A DNA stretch of 64,000 nucleotides, taken from positions 51,902 to 115,901 of the forward strand of contig JABCZC010000002.1 in the NCBI GenBank assembly GCA_013289875.1, given 5' to 3'. The notes under the pieces were generated by a model. The model made no database searches. It had not been told where the DNA came from and worked only from the letters and a program-made list of their open reading frames with translations. The stretch is from Acidobacteriota bacterium (GTDB taxonomy: Bacteria; Acidobacteriota; Terriglobia; Terriglobales; Acidobacteriaceae). Positions 8,056 through 18,167 of the stretch are shown piece by piece (position 1 is the first letter of the stretch; each line of letters starts with the position of its first letter). A program made the position numbers and the translations under genes.

Positions 8056-10188
8056 TCAACTGCCAGCCGGTTTGGAATATGGATCATCTCCCGGAAAGGT
8101 GGGCGCTGTGGGCGCGGCGGGAGGATCCGGGCTCTGCGGCATGCCTGGCGATCCGGGAATAGCAGCCCCGCCGCTGTTAATCATCACCAGCGTGCCCTGA
8201 ATAATCACACCGGTGGGCCCCACGGAAACGAAGCCGCCGGGTCCGGAAAGGCACACATTCATCCCGGCTTCGATAACGACATTCATGCCTCCCTTGATGT
8301 GGACTTCCTGGCCGGAATCAACCACGTAAAGCATGCCGGACTTGTTGAACTGGTTCTCTCCAACCTGGAGCGAATAGTTCGTCCCAATCTTCTCGTTGAG
8401 ATTCTGGCCAACGTTGATGTTCGAGTTCTGGCCGATGCTCTCCATGTAATTGCCCTTGACGTTCCGGTCAGCTTCGCCATCGATCTCGTGCACTTGCTTC
8501 CCTTTCACGAGCAGGTGCGAGTCTCCGTCCACCTCCTCAAACTGATTGGAGGTGATTTTTGTGTGTTGTTCATTGCCGACGAGGGTGTGCCAGTCGTGTT
8601 CGACGTGCAGGTCGTAGTCCCGCTCGGCATTCATGTAGATCTGCTCTTTGCCCTTCAGGTCTTCAAAGCGAAGTTCGTTGGCATTGGCCGCGCCGCCGTT
8701 CTTGGAGCTTCGAGTGAGAACGCCGGAGAGGGTATACTGGCCCGCCGGATCGTACTTGGGCATGTTGACGCCGTTATATACGGAGCCGACCACAATGGGC
8801 TGATCGGGATCGCCCTCCATGAAGTCGATCAGAACTTCATCGTCGACACGCGGCCAAAAATAGGTTCCCCAGCCTTTGCCCGCCCAGCTTTGCGCGACCC
8901 GAAGGAGCGTGTTATCCGGGGTATTGGGCTTGCGCTGGCGGTCCCACCAGAACTGCACGTTAACGCGGCCGTACTTGTCCATGAAGGAGTCTTCACCGGA
9001 ATTCACGACGACCTTGCCGGTATGCATGCCATTGACTACGGGCTTTTCCGTCTTGATCGGAGGCCGGTAAGGGATGGAAAAAGGGATCGCTGTAAACGTG
9101 TTGGCGTAGGGGACCTGTGGACTCGTCGTTCGCGCCCGATAGGAGGGCATTTGCCGCACGTTGTGCTCGACTCGGGTGACAAGATACTTGGTGTTCAAGC
9201 TGGACTGCGGGTGTTTTGTAAGCTCGAAGCTGTAGCCTGTCTGCAGGCTGATGGCGTTCGAATCGCCCTCGACGATCACGGTGCCGGCGTCGCTGCTGTC
9301 TCTGCGCATATTCATGAAGAACGACGCCAGATCGCTGATCTTCGGATCCGATCCCTCCTTCTTCAGATAGGCCGCAGCGCTGTCGGCGTAGTCGTACTTC
9401 TCGTTGCCGTTCGTGCCCAGGGGGCCTTTCGTCGCCGCCTTTGTTCCTGGGTCCGGCACAGTTTTGTACTTGATAAAGCTGTAGTCCCAAATGGTGTGGT
9501 TGCCGGTGACCAAGGTCGACTTCGAGATGAAATTCTTTACGACGAAATCGTAGAAACCCTCGGTATCCTTTGGCTGTGGCGCATAACGAAACGAGCTTTG
9601 AATCGCACAGGCGCTCAGCTTGCTGGAAGTATCCTGCAAGGTGAAGGTGTGATCGTCCTGCGTGTGCTTGAAGTAGTAGAGGATTCCGTGCTGCTCCATG
9701 AGCCGCGAAATGAAGTTGAAATCCGTCTCGCGATATTGCGTGCAGTACTCCATAGGCGTGTAGCTATTCGACGTTTCGACGGCGGGGCTGATCTTGTATG
9801 GGCTCAGTACTGCCTTTATCACATCCGTGACGGTCTGGTTCTGGAAAACGCGCGTGTTCTTGTTGAGAGTGAGCACCCATAGATTCGGAACAATGTACGC
9901 GCGATAATTGTGGAACTCCTCGTCGCCTCCGTTCATTTCAAAACTGGAGACAAAGCCGTTAATGCAGCGCTTTGTTCCTGAGTCGTTCGCCTGTATGGCG
10001 ACGCACACCTTTTGACCAACAATGCTCTTGGGGTCGATCGATCTGTCGGCAGTTGCCAGAAGATCCAACTGATAGAAGAAGAGTTCCGAGATGCCCTCCA
10101 CGCCGGCGATATGTTCCGGCAGAAGGACGTCCTTGCCCAGAGGACTGGTGAAGTTGAGCAGACGATCCGTTTGTCCAAATGTGCCCAT
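8056..10188 (-). CDS. vgrG: VgrG spike protein (TssI)
   Basis: A 710-residue VgrG, the trimeric needle pushed out on the Hcp tube. It is built like phage gp27 fused to gp5. The N-terminal GPD part includes the SRLMEQHGILYYFKHT region near residue 165. The gp5 OB-fold lies at about 390-485, with YGRVNVQFWWDR and RVAQSWAGKGWGTYFWPRVD. A beta-helix with short repeats (NVKGNYMESIGQ, NINVGQNLNEKIG) leads to the C terminus. The Pro-rich end is short, so this VgrG carries no fused effector domain. It sits between clpV (93 bases upstream) and the PAAR gene (24 bases downstream). A large open frame on the opposite strand here is a shadow. Confidence 0.95.
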   Translation of the reverse strand: MGTFGQTDRLLNFTSPLGKDVLLPEHIAGVEGISELFFYQLDLLATADRSIDPKSIVGQKVCVAIQANDSGTKRCINGFVSSFEMNGGDEEFHNYRAYIVPNLWVLTLNKNTRVFQNQTVTDVIKAVLSPYKISPAVETSNSYTPMEYCTQYRETDFNFISRLMEQHGILYYFKHTQDDHTFTLQDTSSKLSACAIQSSFRYAPQPKDTEGFYDFVVKNFISKSTLVTGNHTIWDYSFIKYKTVPDPGTKAATKGPLGTNGNEKYDYADSAAAYLKKEGSDPKISDLASFFMNMRRDSSDAGTVIVEGDSNAISLQTGYSFELTKHPQSSLNTKYLVTRVEHNVRQMPSYRARTTSPQVPYANTFTAIPFSIPYRPPIKTEKPVVNGMHTGKVVVNSGEDSFMDKYGRVNVQFWWDRQRKPNTPDNTLLRVAQSWAGKGWGTYFWPRVDDEVLIDFMEGDPDQPIVVGSVYNGVNMPKYDPAGQYTLSGVLTRSSKNGGAANANELRFEDLKGKEQIYMNAERDYDLHVEHDWHTLVGNEQHTKITSNQFEEVDGDSHLLVKGKQVHEIDGEADRNVKGNYMESIGQNSNINVGQNLNEKIGTNYSLQVGENQFNKSGMLYVVDSGQEVHIKGGMNVVIEAGMNVCLSGPGGFVSVGPTGVIIQGTLVMINSGGAAIPGSPGMPQSPDPPAAPTAPTFPGDDPYSKPAGS

Positions 10189-10281
10189 ACTGGCCTGCCA
10201 GAACCTTCTTATTGTGAATACGCAGAGGCGAGAGTTTCACCGCCGTCCATTGTGCATCGCTGAATCGCCAATCGCGAGGGA

Positions 10282-12927
10282 CTACCAATCATAGGTGAAT
10301 CGGCCCTCCGAAGACACGCCAACCTGCACTCGCTCCGTCGGAGTTTCTTCCGCCATGCGAGCCAACACCTGCCGCGAAATCTCCGGCAGCATGGTATTCG
10401 AGAGGATGTTGTCGACATTGCGCGCCCCGCTTTCGACTTCCGTGCATCGTTTGGCGACTTCTTCCAGCACGGAGTCGTCATAGGTCAGCGCAATCTTGTG
10501 GGTTTCGTTCAGACGGCGCTGAATCTTGCCGATCTTCAGCCGGATGATTTGCTTGAGCGCTTCGTCGCGCACCGGAAAATACGGAACGATGATCATGCGT
10601 CCCAGGAATGCCGGCTTGAATATCTTGTTCAGCTCGGGCTTGATGGCGAGCGTCAGACCCTCGCTGTCTGGCATGGTTTCCTTGTCGGCGGTGAGCTTCA
10701 TTAGCGTGTCGGTGCCCGCGTTGCTGGTGAGGATGAGGATCGTGTTCTTGAAGTCGATGGAGCGGCCTTCTCCATCTTCCAGATTTCCCTTGTCGAAAAC
10801 CTGGTAGAAAAGCTCCAGCACATCGGGGTGAGCCTTCTCGACCTCATCCAGCAGCACGACCGAATAAGGACGGCGGCGCACGGCTTCAGTGAGTACGCCG
10901 CCTTCGCCGTAGCCCACGTATCCCGGAGGCGAGCCCTTGAGGGTGGAGACGGTATGCGCTTCCTGAAATTCCGACATATTGATTGTGATCAGATTGCGCT
11001 CGCCGCCATAAAGCAGATCGGAAAGCGCCAGTGCCGTCTCCGTTTTTCCGACGCCGCTCGGCCCGACCAGCATGAAGACGCCGACCGGCTTGCCGGGATC
11101 GTCGAGACGGGCGCGCGAAGTGATGATGCGCTGCGCGATGGCGGCGAGCGCGTGATCCTGGCCGATGACGCGCTTGCGCAGATGACCGTCCAGTTCCAGC
11201 ACGGCAGCGATTTCATCCTTCACCATCTTGCCGAGGGGAATGCCGGTCCAGGCGGAAATGACTTCGCCGACGATGCGCTCATCGACGCAGACGTGCATGA
11301 GCGGATTTTCGCCCTGTATTTTTGCGAGTTCGTCTTCGAGCGCCTGTAGCGCTTCAATCGACGGCTTTACTTCGTCACCTTCGGCCGTCACCGTCTCTGC
11401 GCCGGATTCGAGGGCTTCGCGCATGGCACGTATGCGCCTGACCAGCTCGACTTCCTGCTCCCACTGGGTCTTGAGTTTCGCCAGATTCGCCTCGGTGGCG
11501 GCAAGCTGCTCCTCGATCGCGGCGAGTCGTTCAGCGTGATCTTCGCCGACGGTGCTTTCCCGCTCGAGAATCCGCTTCTGCACCTTGAGGTCGTCGATGC
11601 GGCGCATGGCATCTTCAATCGCCGGAGGAATCGTGTTCTGTCCAAGCGAGAGACGCGCGCACGCGGTATCGAGTACGCTGACAGCTTTATCGGGCAACTG
11701 CCGTCCAGCCAGGTAGCGATGTGACAGCTTCACAGTCGAGCTGACGGCCTCGTCGAGAATACGCAGACTGTGGTGCTTCTCAAGAGCCGCAACAATGCCG
11801 CGCAGCATGGTACCGCATTGCTCTTCGCTCGGCTCTTCCACCTTGACAACCTGGAAGCGCCGCGCAAGCGCCGCATCTTTTTCGAAATATTTCTTGTACT
11901 CGGACCAGGTCGTCGCGGCGATAGTGCGTAGTTCGCCGCGCGCCAATGCAGGCTTCAGCATGTTGGCGGCATCATTCTGGCCTGCCTGCCCGCCTGCGCC
12001 GATCATGGTGTGGGCTTCATCGATGAAAAGAATGATGGGATGCGGTGAGGATTTGACCTCATTGATAAGTCCCTTCAGGCGGTTCTCGAATTCTCCTTTG
12101 ACGCCGGCTCCCGCCTGCAACAACGCGAGATCAAGGCTGTGCAGTTGCACGTTGCGCAACGCGGGCGGCACATCTCCGTGGCTGAGACGAAGCGCAAAGC
12201 CCTCCACGACGGCCGTCTTGCCGACTCCGGCCTCGCCCGTGAGGATGGGGTTGTTCTGGCGGCGGCGCATGAGAATGTCCACCACCTGACGAATCTCATG
12301 ATCTCTGCCGAGGACGGGATCGATCTTGCCTGCTTTGGCATTCGCTGTCAGGTTCACCGTGTATTGGTCGAGATGCGGAGTCTTGCCGAAACCTGGCGCG
12401 CGCGGGTGTTCGGCCTCGCCGGGAACGGCAAGCGGCGCGGTGGGTGCCGACGCTTCACGCGATTTTTCGGTGACGATAAAGAAATCCTTGCGCAGGGGTT
12501 CGGGCGGGATGAGTTGCAGCTCTTTGCTTACATCCCGGATCAGGCGCGACAATTCTTCACTCGAAAGCAGCGCCAGCAGGGTAAAGCCGGTACGAATCTG
12601 TGTGGCGTCGTATTCGATTGTGGCCACGGTCCATGCTTCGGTGAGCATTTTCACCAGGAATGGACTGAAGGCGGGGCTGCGCGCATTGCCGGTCTTCAGG
12701 CGGTCAAGGCTACGCTGCAATTCGGTGGTAAGACGCGAGCGGTCCACGCCATACTGCTTCAGTATGAAGGCAATGTCGTTGTCGGAACTGTCGATGGCCT
12801 TCAACAGATAGTGCTCGATCTCAATGTCGTAGTGGGTGCGCGAAAGGCAGAGTCCGGCGGCTGCCTCCATGGCACTGCGCGTCGCTTCATTCAATTTGCC
12901 GATCAGAGACTTCAGGTTCAGGCTCAT
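10282..12927 (-). CDS. clpV: ClpV, T6SS sheath-recycling AAA+ ATPase (TssH)
   Basis: An 881-residue Clp/Hsp100 ATPase that disassembles contracted TssB/TssC sheaths in the cytoplasm. After the N-terminal Clp_N domain there are two AAA+ modules: Walker A GEAGVGKT at about 231-238 with Walker B ILFIDEAH near 299-306, and Walker A GPSGVGKT at about 622-629 with Walker [12 protein letters not shown] near 690-700. A ClpB-like coiled coil lies between them (about 440-510). The shortened N-terminal region and the position between tssG and vgrG mark it as ClpV and not ClpB. A GGAG ribosome site precedes the ATG. The tagJ gene upstream in this operon encodes a known ClpV/sheath partner in TagJ-type systems. 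Confidence 0.96.
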   Translation of the reverse strand: MSLNLKSLIGKLNEATRSAMEAAAGLCLSRTHYDIEIEHYLLKAIDSSDNDIAFILKQYGVDRSRLTTELQRSLDRLKTGNARSPAFSPFLVKMLTEAWTVATIEYDATQIRTGFTLLALLSSEELSRLIRDVSKELQLIPPEPLRKDFFIVTEKSREASAPTAPLAVPGEAEHPRAPGFGKTPHLDQYTVNLTANAKAGKIDPVLGRDHEIRQVVDILMRRRQNNPILTGEAGVGKTAVVEGFALRLSHGDVPPALRNVQLHSLDLALLQAGAGVKGEFENRLKGLINEVKSSPHPIILFIDEAHTMIGAGGQAGQNDAANMLKPALARGELRTIAATTWSEYKKYFEKDAALARRFQVVKVEEPSEEQCGTMLRGIVAALEKHHSLRILDEAVSSTVKLSHRYLAGRQLPDKAVSVLDTACARLSLGQNTIPPAIEDAMRRIDDLKVQKRILERESTVGEDHAERLAAIEEQLAATEANLAKLKTQWEQEVELVRRIRAMREALESGAETVTAEGDEVKPSIEALQALEDELAKIQGENPLMHVCVDERIVGEVISAWTGIPLGKMVKDEIAAVLELDGHLRKRVIGQDHALAAIAQRIITSRARLDDPGKPVGVFMLVGPSGVGKTETALALSDLLYGGERNLITINMSEFQEAHTVSTLKGSPPGYVGYGEGGVLTEAVRRRPYSVVLLDEVEKAHPDVLELFYQVFDKGNLEDGEGRSIDFKNTILILTSNAGTDTLMKLTADKETMPDSEGLTLAIKPELNKIFKPAFLGRMIIVPYFPVRDEALKQIIRLKIGKIQRRLNETHKIALTYDDSVLEEVAKRCTEVESGARNVDNILSNTMLPEISRQVLARMAEETPTERVQVGVSSEGRFTYDW

Positions 12928-12960
12928 CTGTCCACTCCCGTGGGGTCAATCTATTCCTCG

Positions 12961-14040
12961 TCAGGACAATCGGTACGTCGCCTCGTCGGGATCACGCTGC
13001 AATGGCCGGTTTTTTATCCAGCTCACCAGGCCGAGACGCGAGGCGCGAACACCTTCTTCGCCCAGTTCCATGGCGGGTGTCTCTTCCCGCTCCAGCACAA
13101 GCTGGATGATGAAATTGAATTCCCGATTCGCATAGAACCGAAGCCACGCACGCAATTCACGATAGGCGCTCGCGCCGGGCAGAAATTGCTGATACCGCGC
13201 GAAGCTCATCGGCCCGAGACGAATCGTTACCGTGCCGTGCTGGTCCCACACTTCGTCGCCAACGATGGTTCCCATGCCGAGCCGCTCGCAGAAGGCTCGC
13301 GTATCGCGTAGGAAAGTCAGATTGCCCGGGGGAAGGCGGTTCCAAGTGCCGGTAAATTGACCGATGCTGACCGGGATATCGAAATAGTCCTGCAGCAGTT
13401 GCTTAAGACCCTGCGCGGTTGGACGCCGTTGCGACAGAAGCCCGCAATAGTAGAGGCCGGCTTCATCTTCAATGTCCATGCGATGGGTGAGGCCCTTGGT
13501 GCCGAGGCCGATTAGATCCAGCAGCCTTGCGCTGATGACGTCGTCGTTCGCGCCCGTGCGCTCGTATGCGATGTAGAAGCGATATTTCTGCCAGCCGCGA
13601 TAGAAGAGGGCAATGATGCGGTGATTGAAGATGTCGAAGAATTCACCCGGCGCGCGGTCTTTCGCGCGAACCCGCTCAAGCAAAAATTCCGTGTACGGAT
13701 CGGGGAGCACGCCAGTCGCTGCGCAAAGTCCCATGAAGTTGACGAACAGTTTGTGCCGGCCATCTTTCCCGGTTTGCAGATCCTGAATTTCACTGGCAGG
13801 AAACGATAGTGTGGGAACCGACGAAAACTGCACAACCTCAGAGGACGGCGAAACGAAGAGGCCTACGGGCTTCCGCTCCGGATAGAGACGCTCCAGCAGG
13901 CGTACGGCCTGGAAGAACTGGACGCAGTACGGCTCCCGCTCGAGCATCGCCCGAATCGACTCGAACTTCGGGTCAACCTTGCGGTCTACGTCCAGATCCG
14001 AACTCAGATCAGGGGCTGGTTTCCCGCTTTCGGTGGCCAT
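12961..14040 (-). CDS. tssG: T6SS baseplate protein TssG
   Basis: A 359-residue TssG (VasB/ImpH family), a baseplate wedge subunit that forms a core with two TssF copies. Typical features are seen: the early REPYCVQFFQAVRLLERLYP block near residues 34-53, LSFPASEIQDLQ, the segment with EFFDIFNHRIIALFYRGWQKY near the middle, and GDEVWDQHGTVTIRLGPM in the last third. The 5' end overlaps the end of tssF by 37 bases in a different frame, so the two are probably translationally coupled. The clpV gene starts 33 bases downstream. Length is normal for the family. Confidence 0.94.
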   Translation of the reverse strand: MATESGKPAPDLSSDLDVDRKVDPKFESIRAMLEREPYCVQFFQAVRLLERLYPERKPVGLFVSPSSEVVQFSSVPTLSFPASEIQDLQTGKDGRHKLFVNFMGLCAATGVLPDPYTEFLLERVRAKDRAPGEFFDIFNHRIIALFYRGWQKYRFYIAYERTGANDDVISARLLDLIGLGTKGLTHRMDIEDEAGLYYCGLLSQRRPTAQGLKQLLQDYFDIPVSIGQFTGTWNRLPPGNLTFLRDTRAFCERLGMGTIVGDEVWDQHGTVTIRLGPMSFARYQQFLPGASAYRELRAWLRFYANREFNFIIQLVLEREETPAMELGEEGVRASRLGLVSWIKNRPLQRDPDEATYRLS

Positions 14041-15845
14041 TCGCCCAGCATCTCCTTTCGTTGATTTGTGCGCGCCGCCAACTGGCAGAAGCTGTTGATT
14101 GATGTATAGGAGCCGAGAAACCGATCCAGCACATTGGCAAAGAGATATACCCCGCCGCCGACAAACTGGCGCTCGTCGAACTCAATCTCTATGCGGGTGC
14201 CGCGCGCCGGCACATTGCCGTAGACCGATTGCATGATGGCGAAGTAAGGTTTCGAGGCGAGCGAGGTGATGCCGCCGATCTGGTTTTCGAGATACGACGA
14301 GTCGGTGAAGTTGTGCAGCCGAAGAATTTCCTGGAGCGCGGTCACTCCCTCTTCCGCCAGCGAAAGATAGTTGAGCGAAAGCTGCGACACCAGCCGCCAA
14401 AGCTGACCCTTTCCTGTTGGGGGATCGTAAGTAGGCGACGGCCTGCGCAGGGCCGTGATTTGCTTCACCACGGGAAACTCTTCTGCCGTGAAGTCTCCCT
14501 CCTCAAGCCCAAACGGAAGGCGCGACGGCAGGTCGAAATTTGAGCAAGAGCAGCGAACGGTCAGCACCTCGGCGTCGGTTTCCGTCAGGATTCCGTCCAC
14601 ATCGACGAGCGCGAGAGATATCGTGGAGGGCTCGCGTTCGCCCAGCACGTTCATACGGCGAATCCCATGCCAATAGGCGCGGCCCGTCTCCCGCCGGGCC
14701 TGGAAGCGATACGAATAGAGTGGCTCCAGCGGGATGCTCTCACGGCGTGTGGTATTGGACGCCATCACCTCGTCGATGGAGAAGATTTCCGTCGTCTCCT
14801 GGTGACGAACATCGGGAATCACGCGGTACTCGTGCTTTGCGTGTGTAACCAGGATAGGTTCGGCCACGTGCGAAAACAGGTTGATCACGGGCGTGCATCC
14901 CAAACGTAAGGTGCGCGCCGAGACGCCGATTTCAAGATCCTGATGCCGCTCCGGACGATCAAAGCGCGAGAAGCAGAAGAGGATTTCCGCCTGCTCAGTA
15001 CAGCCTGCCTCGTCAATGGCCCCAAGCCCGTTGAGTTCGAAGAAGAGAAACTTCTCTGAAAAGGTGAAGTACTCCTGCAGCAGGCGATAACCGTCAAACG
15101 ACCGCTTCGGATAGGGCAACAATGCCTCGTCTTCCTCAAATCCCATGGGGCGCAGCTGCGCAGGCGCAATGTTGATCAGCTTGCCGCCGCGCTGTTGCGG
15201 ATTGCGGACAAGGATGGAAATGCAGTTCTGGCACAGCAGTTCATAAAGCGTATGCACGACATTGGTTTCGCCGGTAAGATGAAACGCCAGCTTGCCGACG
15301 CGGAACTGGTTGAACGTAATATCCCGTGCGCATTGCAGGCGCATGCGGATAACACCCGTGGCGCCGGGTACGCGCACAGTTTCCGCAAGCCGCTCCGGCT
15401 GACGCCACTCGCACTCGCTAACTGTAAATGGCCACAGCTCCAGTGGATAAGCAGTCTGGAAGCGGCATGGCAGGCCGTCCACGGTGCGCTTGGTTAACAG
15501 CGTCGTTTTGGCTGGAACGCGCAATCCCGCCGTTTGCTTCCCCTGCTCCGGATCGAGCTGGCATTCCACGATCGACATCGAGGGAATGGGCCGAAGATAA
15601 TGCGGCTGGACGATCCCGAGCAGCGCTGAAGTGACTTCGGGAAAATCGTCGTCTACGCGCAGGTGGACACGCGCCGCCATGAAGGCAAAGCCTTCCAGCA
15701 GTCTTTCCACATGTGGATCGTCGCAACGATCCGCCTCAAGCAGAAGACGGCTGGCGACCCGCGGATATTTCTCGGCGAACTGCCCCCCAAGCTGCCGAAG
15801 GTATGCGAGTTCGCGTTCATAATATTCGAGGAGTTCTTCGCGCAT
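14004..15845 (-). CDS. tssF: T6SS baseplate protein TssF
   Basis: A 613-residue TssF (VasA/ImpG family), the large baseplate wedge protein. The N terminus is characteristic: MREELLEYYERELAYLRQLG, then EKYPRVASRLLLE and DPHVERLLEGFAFMAARVHL. The C-terminal part has the usual RGTRIEIEFDERQFVGGGVYLFANVLDRFL pattern, ending with TSINSFCQL and a short variable tail. It starts 4 bases after the tssE stop, and its end overlaps the tssG start by 37 bases, giving a tight baseplate block tssE-tssF-tssG. No frameshift or missing region is visible. Confidence 0.95.
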   Translation of the reverse strand: MREELLEYYERELAYLRQLGGQFAEKYPRVASRLLLEADRCDDPHVERLLEGFAFMAARVHLRVDDDFPEVTSALLGIVQPHYLRPIPSMSIVECQLDPEQGKQTAGLRVPAKTTLLTKRTVDGLPCRFQTAYPLELWPFTVSECEWRQPERLAETVRVPGATGVIRMRLQCARDITFNQFRVGKLAFHLTGETNVVHTLYELLCQNCISILVRNPQQRGGKLINIAPAQLRPMGFEEDEALLPYPKRSFDGYRLLQEYFTFSEKFLFFELNGLGAIDEAGCTEQAEILFCFSRFDRPERHQDLEIGVSARTLRLGCTPVINLFSHVAEPILVTHAKHEYRVIPDVRHQETTEIFSIDEVMASNTTRRESIPLEPLYSYRFQARRETGRAYWHGIRRMNVLGEREPSTISLALVDVDGILTETDAEVLTVRCSCSNFDLPSRLPFGLEEGDFTAEEFPVVKQITALRRPSPTYDPPTGKGQLWRLVSQLSLNYLSLAEEGVTALQEILRLHNFTDSSYLENQIGGITSLASKPYFAIMQSVYGNVPARGTRIEIEFDERQFVGGGVYLFANVLDRFLGSYTSINSFCQLAARTNQRKEMLGEWPPKAGNQPLI

Positions 15846-15849
15846 CAGG

Positions 15850-16314
15850 TCACTTTACCTTGTACTCGCCGCTGGAGAGCTCAAGCACGGTGTCGAACGA
15901 AACCTCTTCCGGCGCGGGATCGAGCTTCATGTTCCCCTCGATATGGAAGCGAAGACGCCGGTCGGCCGTGTCGGCGCTTTCCAGGGTCACGCGCACGTCC
16001 ATCAGCCGGGGTTCGAAGTTGCGCAGGCATATCTCAATGGCCTTGCGCAGCCGGTTGTGGTCCGACGCGGACGAGAGGCCAAGCGAAGTGATGTCTGGCA
16101 ATCCGAAGTTGATGACCGAAGTCTTTGCCAAATCGTATTCAACAAGTTCCGGAATCGGCGGCTGACGGGTATTAAGCAGCCACTCAAGATCGCGCTTCAG
16201 CGCATCTTTGAAAAAGCGCAAAGATTGCGAGCGGGTGACCGGCCATTCCTCAACGGCAGTCAGCCGGTCGAGCACGGATTGTGTCACCAGCGTTTCTGTC
16301 GCCGAACGTGCCAA
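15850..16314 (-). CDS. tssE: T6SS baseplate protein TssE (gp25-like)
   Basis: A 154-residue gp25/TssE protein, the small baseplate subunit that starts sheath assembly. Family features: SLRFFKDALKRDLEWLLNTR (about 31-50), SVINFGLPDITSL near 71-83, and a C-terminal block with LRKAIEICLRNFEPRLMDVR followed by beta strands. The start used is TTG at 16312-16314; a GGAG lies about 9 bases upstream and the next in-frame candidates would remove part of the N-terminal region, so a non-standard start is likely. The gene starts 20 bases after tssA and ends 4 bases before tssF. Confidence 0.92.
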   Translation of the reverse strand: MARSATETLVTQSVLDRLTAVEEWPVTRSQSLRFFKDALKRDLEWLLNTRQPPIPELVEYDLAKTSVINFGLPDITSLGLSSASDHNRLRKAIEICLRNFEPRLMDVRVTLESADTADRRLRFHIEGNMKLDPAPEEVSFDTVLELSSGEYKVK

Positions 16315-16334
16315 GCCTGCGGGCTCCTTTTATG

Positions 16335-18167
16335 TCAGTGGGAAACATCCATAGCGAAACTTGGGTCGATGCGGCACAGCTTGGCGAAGAGCGCTTCCCT
16401 CACGCCATTGCTGCTCGAAGGATCGAGGCACTTGAGCAGCAAAGCCATGGGTGGCGTAATCATATCGCTGGCTTCCCACTCTTCAAGACGGCGTTGATCA
16501 ATCTCTTTCACAAGCTCTTCAAGGACTGGGTAAGCCACCTTGCTTTGTCCTGCACTCACACAGAGCTGCGCCACCTGCAACCTGCGCAGGAAACGGGCGC
16601 GACCGCTGGGCTGTTGCGCAGCATCGCGCACAAGAAGCTGGATGGCCTGCGGCAACTGTCTCCGGCGGATCATGTCCTTAGCGATATCCAGAACGTCCGG
16701 CGAGGCCTCTTCGCCTGGCTCGTGCGGTTCGTTAGCCTCGGCGTAGACATGCTCCGGCTCAGCTGGGGGCACCGCTTCCTGAACAACCGGCTCAGGCGGT
16801 TTCGGAATCACCATCTCTTCAAGCCAGCGCTGCGTTTCGGCGTTCGCAGTCGGCGTGTCGTCGTTGAGGGTCCAGGTGGAAAGCGCGGGAATGTCCTTCA
16901 GAAGAGATTGCAACGTTGCAATCACGCTCGCCGAGATTGCGCTGTACCCCGCCTCATAACTCGCCTTCCAGATGTAGCGATGGACATCGAGCCACGCTCG
17001 GCCGCAAGGCTCCCCAGCAGCGGCCACGGCTACGCTGAGCAGCTCTTCCCAATTCGACTCCGAGGCGAGTCTTTTCAGGGTTTGCCGCGTCTCTGTCGGC
17101 GGCGATACCAGGAAGTCGTAAGACGCATAACTTCCCTGCTCCCGCATCTCTCCAAGGCGTACAGACGTTTGCAACAGATACGGTACCGGGCTGGATGACC
17201 GCTGTTTCTCGAGAAACTGTGCGCATGCCTGAATGCGGCTGATCGCGTCATCCCAATCGACAGGCTCGGCGGAGACGGCCTTCCCCTTTTTTGCTTTCGC
17301 GGCTGGAGCCGCTTCAACGGCGGCCTCCGCTTCCGCCACTTCTTCAGGTTCCCGCTCGGGCTCTTCGTTGACTACCTCGTCGATGACCTCGTCGGGTTCG
17401 AGTTTCCGTTTCTCGTTCAGAAGACTGCCGATGACCTGGCCGACTTCCTCGAGAGACGTGCGCAGTTTGCCGAAGGCAGGACCGTCATCGCCGTACTTCT
17501 CTTCGCAGAAGCTCTGCAGCGTATCCACTGTCTCAGCCGCGGCGTGCATCGACTCATCCAGGTTGACGTAGAAGATCTTGGGCGTGGATGCGACAGCCTT
17601 GTCGAAATCCTCGGCTGTGGGTTTGCCATCCTTAATAGCCTGTTCGCGCGCTTCGCGTTTGGCGTCGTTGTAACCCACATCGGCCTCGTAGCCGATAGTG
17701 CGCGAGTCCTTGTACTGGTAATAACTGAGACCGTCGCGTGTGATGGGGGCTTCGCGCAGGATCGCCGCGATGCGGTTGGCGGCCCATTCGATGGGAACCG
17801 CGCGCATCCCCAGGTCGCCATCCTCAATCTCGGGATAGAGTCCGTCCCAGAATTGTTCCTGCAGTTCCTGCATCAGCTTGAAGCAGGGCTGGACCATGCC
17901 GATGCCTTCACGTTTGACGTGAGCTTCGGTCAGCCATGCCGCAAGCTGCAGGTCTTTACTCTTCGTGGCGAGGGCTTCTCCGGCGAGCTTGATCACCAAC
18001 GCGAAATCGGCCTTCTTAACCTGGCGCTGCCACTCCCCGCTGGGAATGCTTTCGTCGTCTTGAGTACGCGCGTCTTTTATCTGGTCGTAGATGCGCTCGT
18101 ACCTCAGGCTTACACCCGAGGGATTATCGCCCGGGACTGGATTCAGCAGATCATCACGCAGTGGCAC
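16335..18167 (-). CDS. tssA: T6SS protein TssA (ImpA N-terminal domain)
   Basis: A 610-residue TssA. The N-terminal ImpA_N domain is clear: NPVPGDNPSGVSLRYERIYD at residues 9-28, SGEWQRQVKKADF, and EQFWDGLYPEIEDGDLGMRA near 108-127. A charged, Ala/Glu-rich linker (about 270-310, ending in a Lys-rich stretch) separates it from the C-terminal helical half, which begins near the EPVDWDDAISRIQACAQFL segment. TssA proteins organise baseplate docking and sheath polymerisation; this long form is of the general kind found with TagJ systems. The start is GTG and overlaps the end of tagJ by 14 bases, suggesting coupled translation. The C-terminal class cannot be fixed by eye. Confidence 0.92.
   Translation of the reverse strand: MPLRDDLLNPVPGDNPSGVSLRYERIYDQIKDARTQDDESIPSGEWQRQVKKADFALVIKLAGEALATKSKDLQLAAWLTEAHVKREGIGMVQPCFKLMQELQEQFWDGLYPEIEDGDLGMRAVPIEWAANRIAAILREAPITRDGLSYYQYKDSRTIGYEADVGYNDAKREAREQAIKDGKPTAEDFDKAVASTPKIFYVNLDESMHAAAETVDTLQSFCEEKYGDDGPAFGKLRTSLEEVGQVIGSLLNEKRKLEPDEVIDEVVNEEPEREPEEVAEAEAAVEAAPAAKAKKGKAVSAEPVDWDDAISRIQACAQFLEKQRSSSPVPYLLQTSVRLGEMREQGSYASYDFLVSPPTETRQTLKRLASESNWEELLSVAVAAAGEPCGRAWLDVHRYIWKASYEAGYSAISASVIATLQSLLKDIPALSTWTLNDDTPTANAETQRWLEEMVIPKPPEPVVQEAVPPAEPEHVYAEANEPHEPGEEASPDVLDIAKDMIRRRQLPQAIQLLVRDAAQQPSGRARFLRRLQVAQLCVSAGQSKVAYPVLEELVKEIDQRRLEEWEASDMITPPMALLLKCLDPSSSNGVREALFAKLCRIDPSFAMDVSH

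Noticed and set aside
7324..9882. 852-codon plus-strand open frame opposite vgrG and PAAR
   Set aside because: It is antisense to two well-supported genes, has no family pattern and its composition follows from GC-rich codon use on the other strand.
12139..13311. 390-codon plus-strand frame opposite clpV and tssG
   Set aside because: Shadow of clpV and tssG; no domain and no ribosome site.
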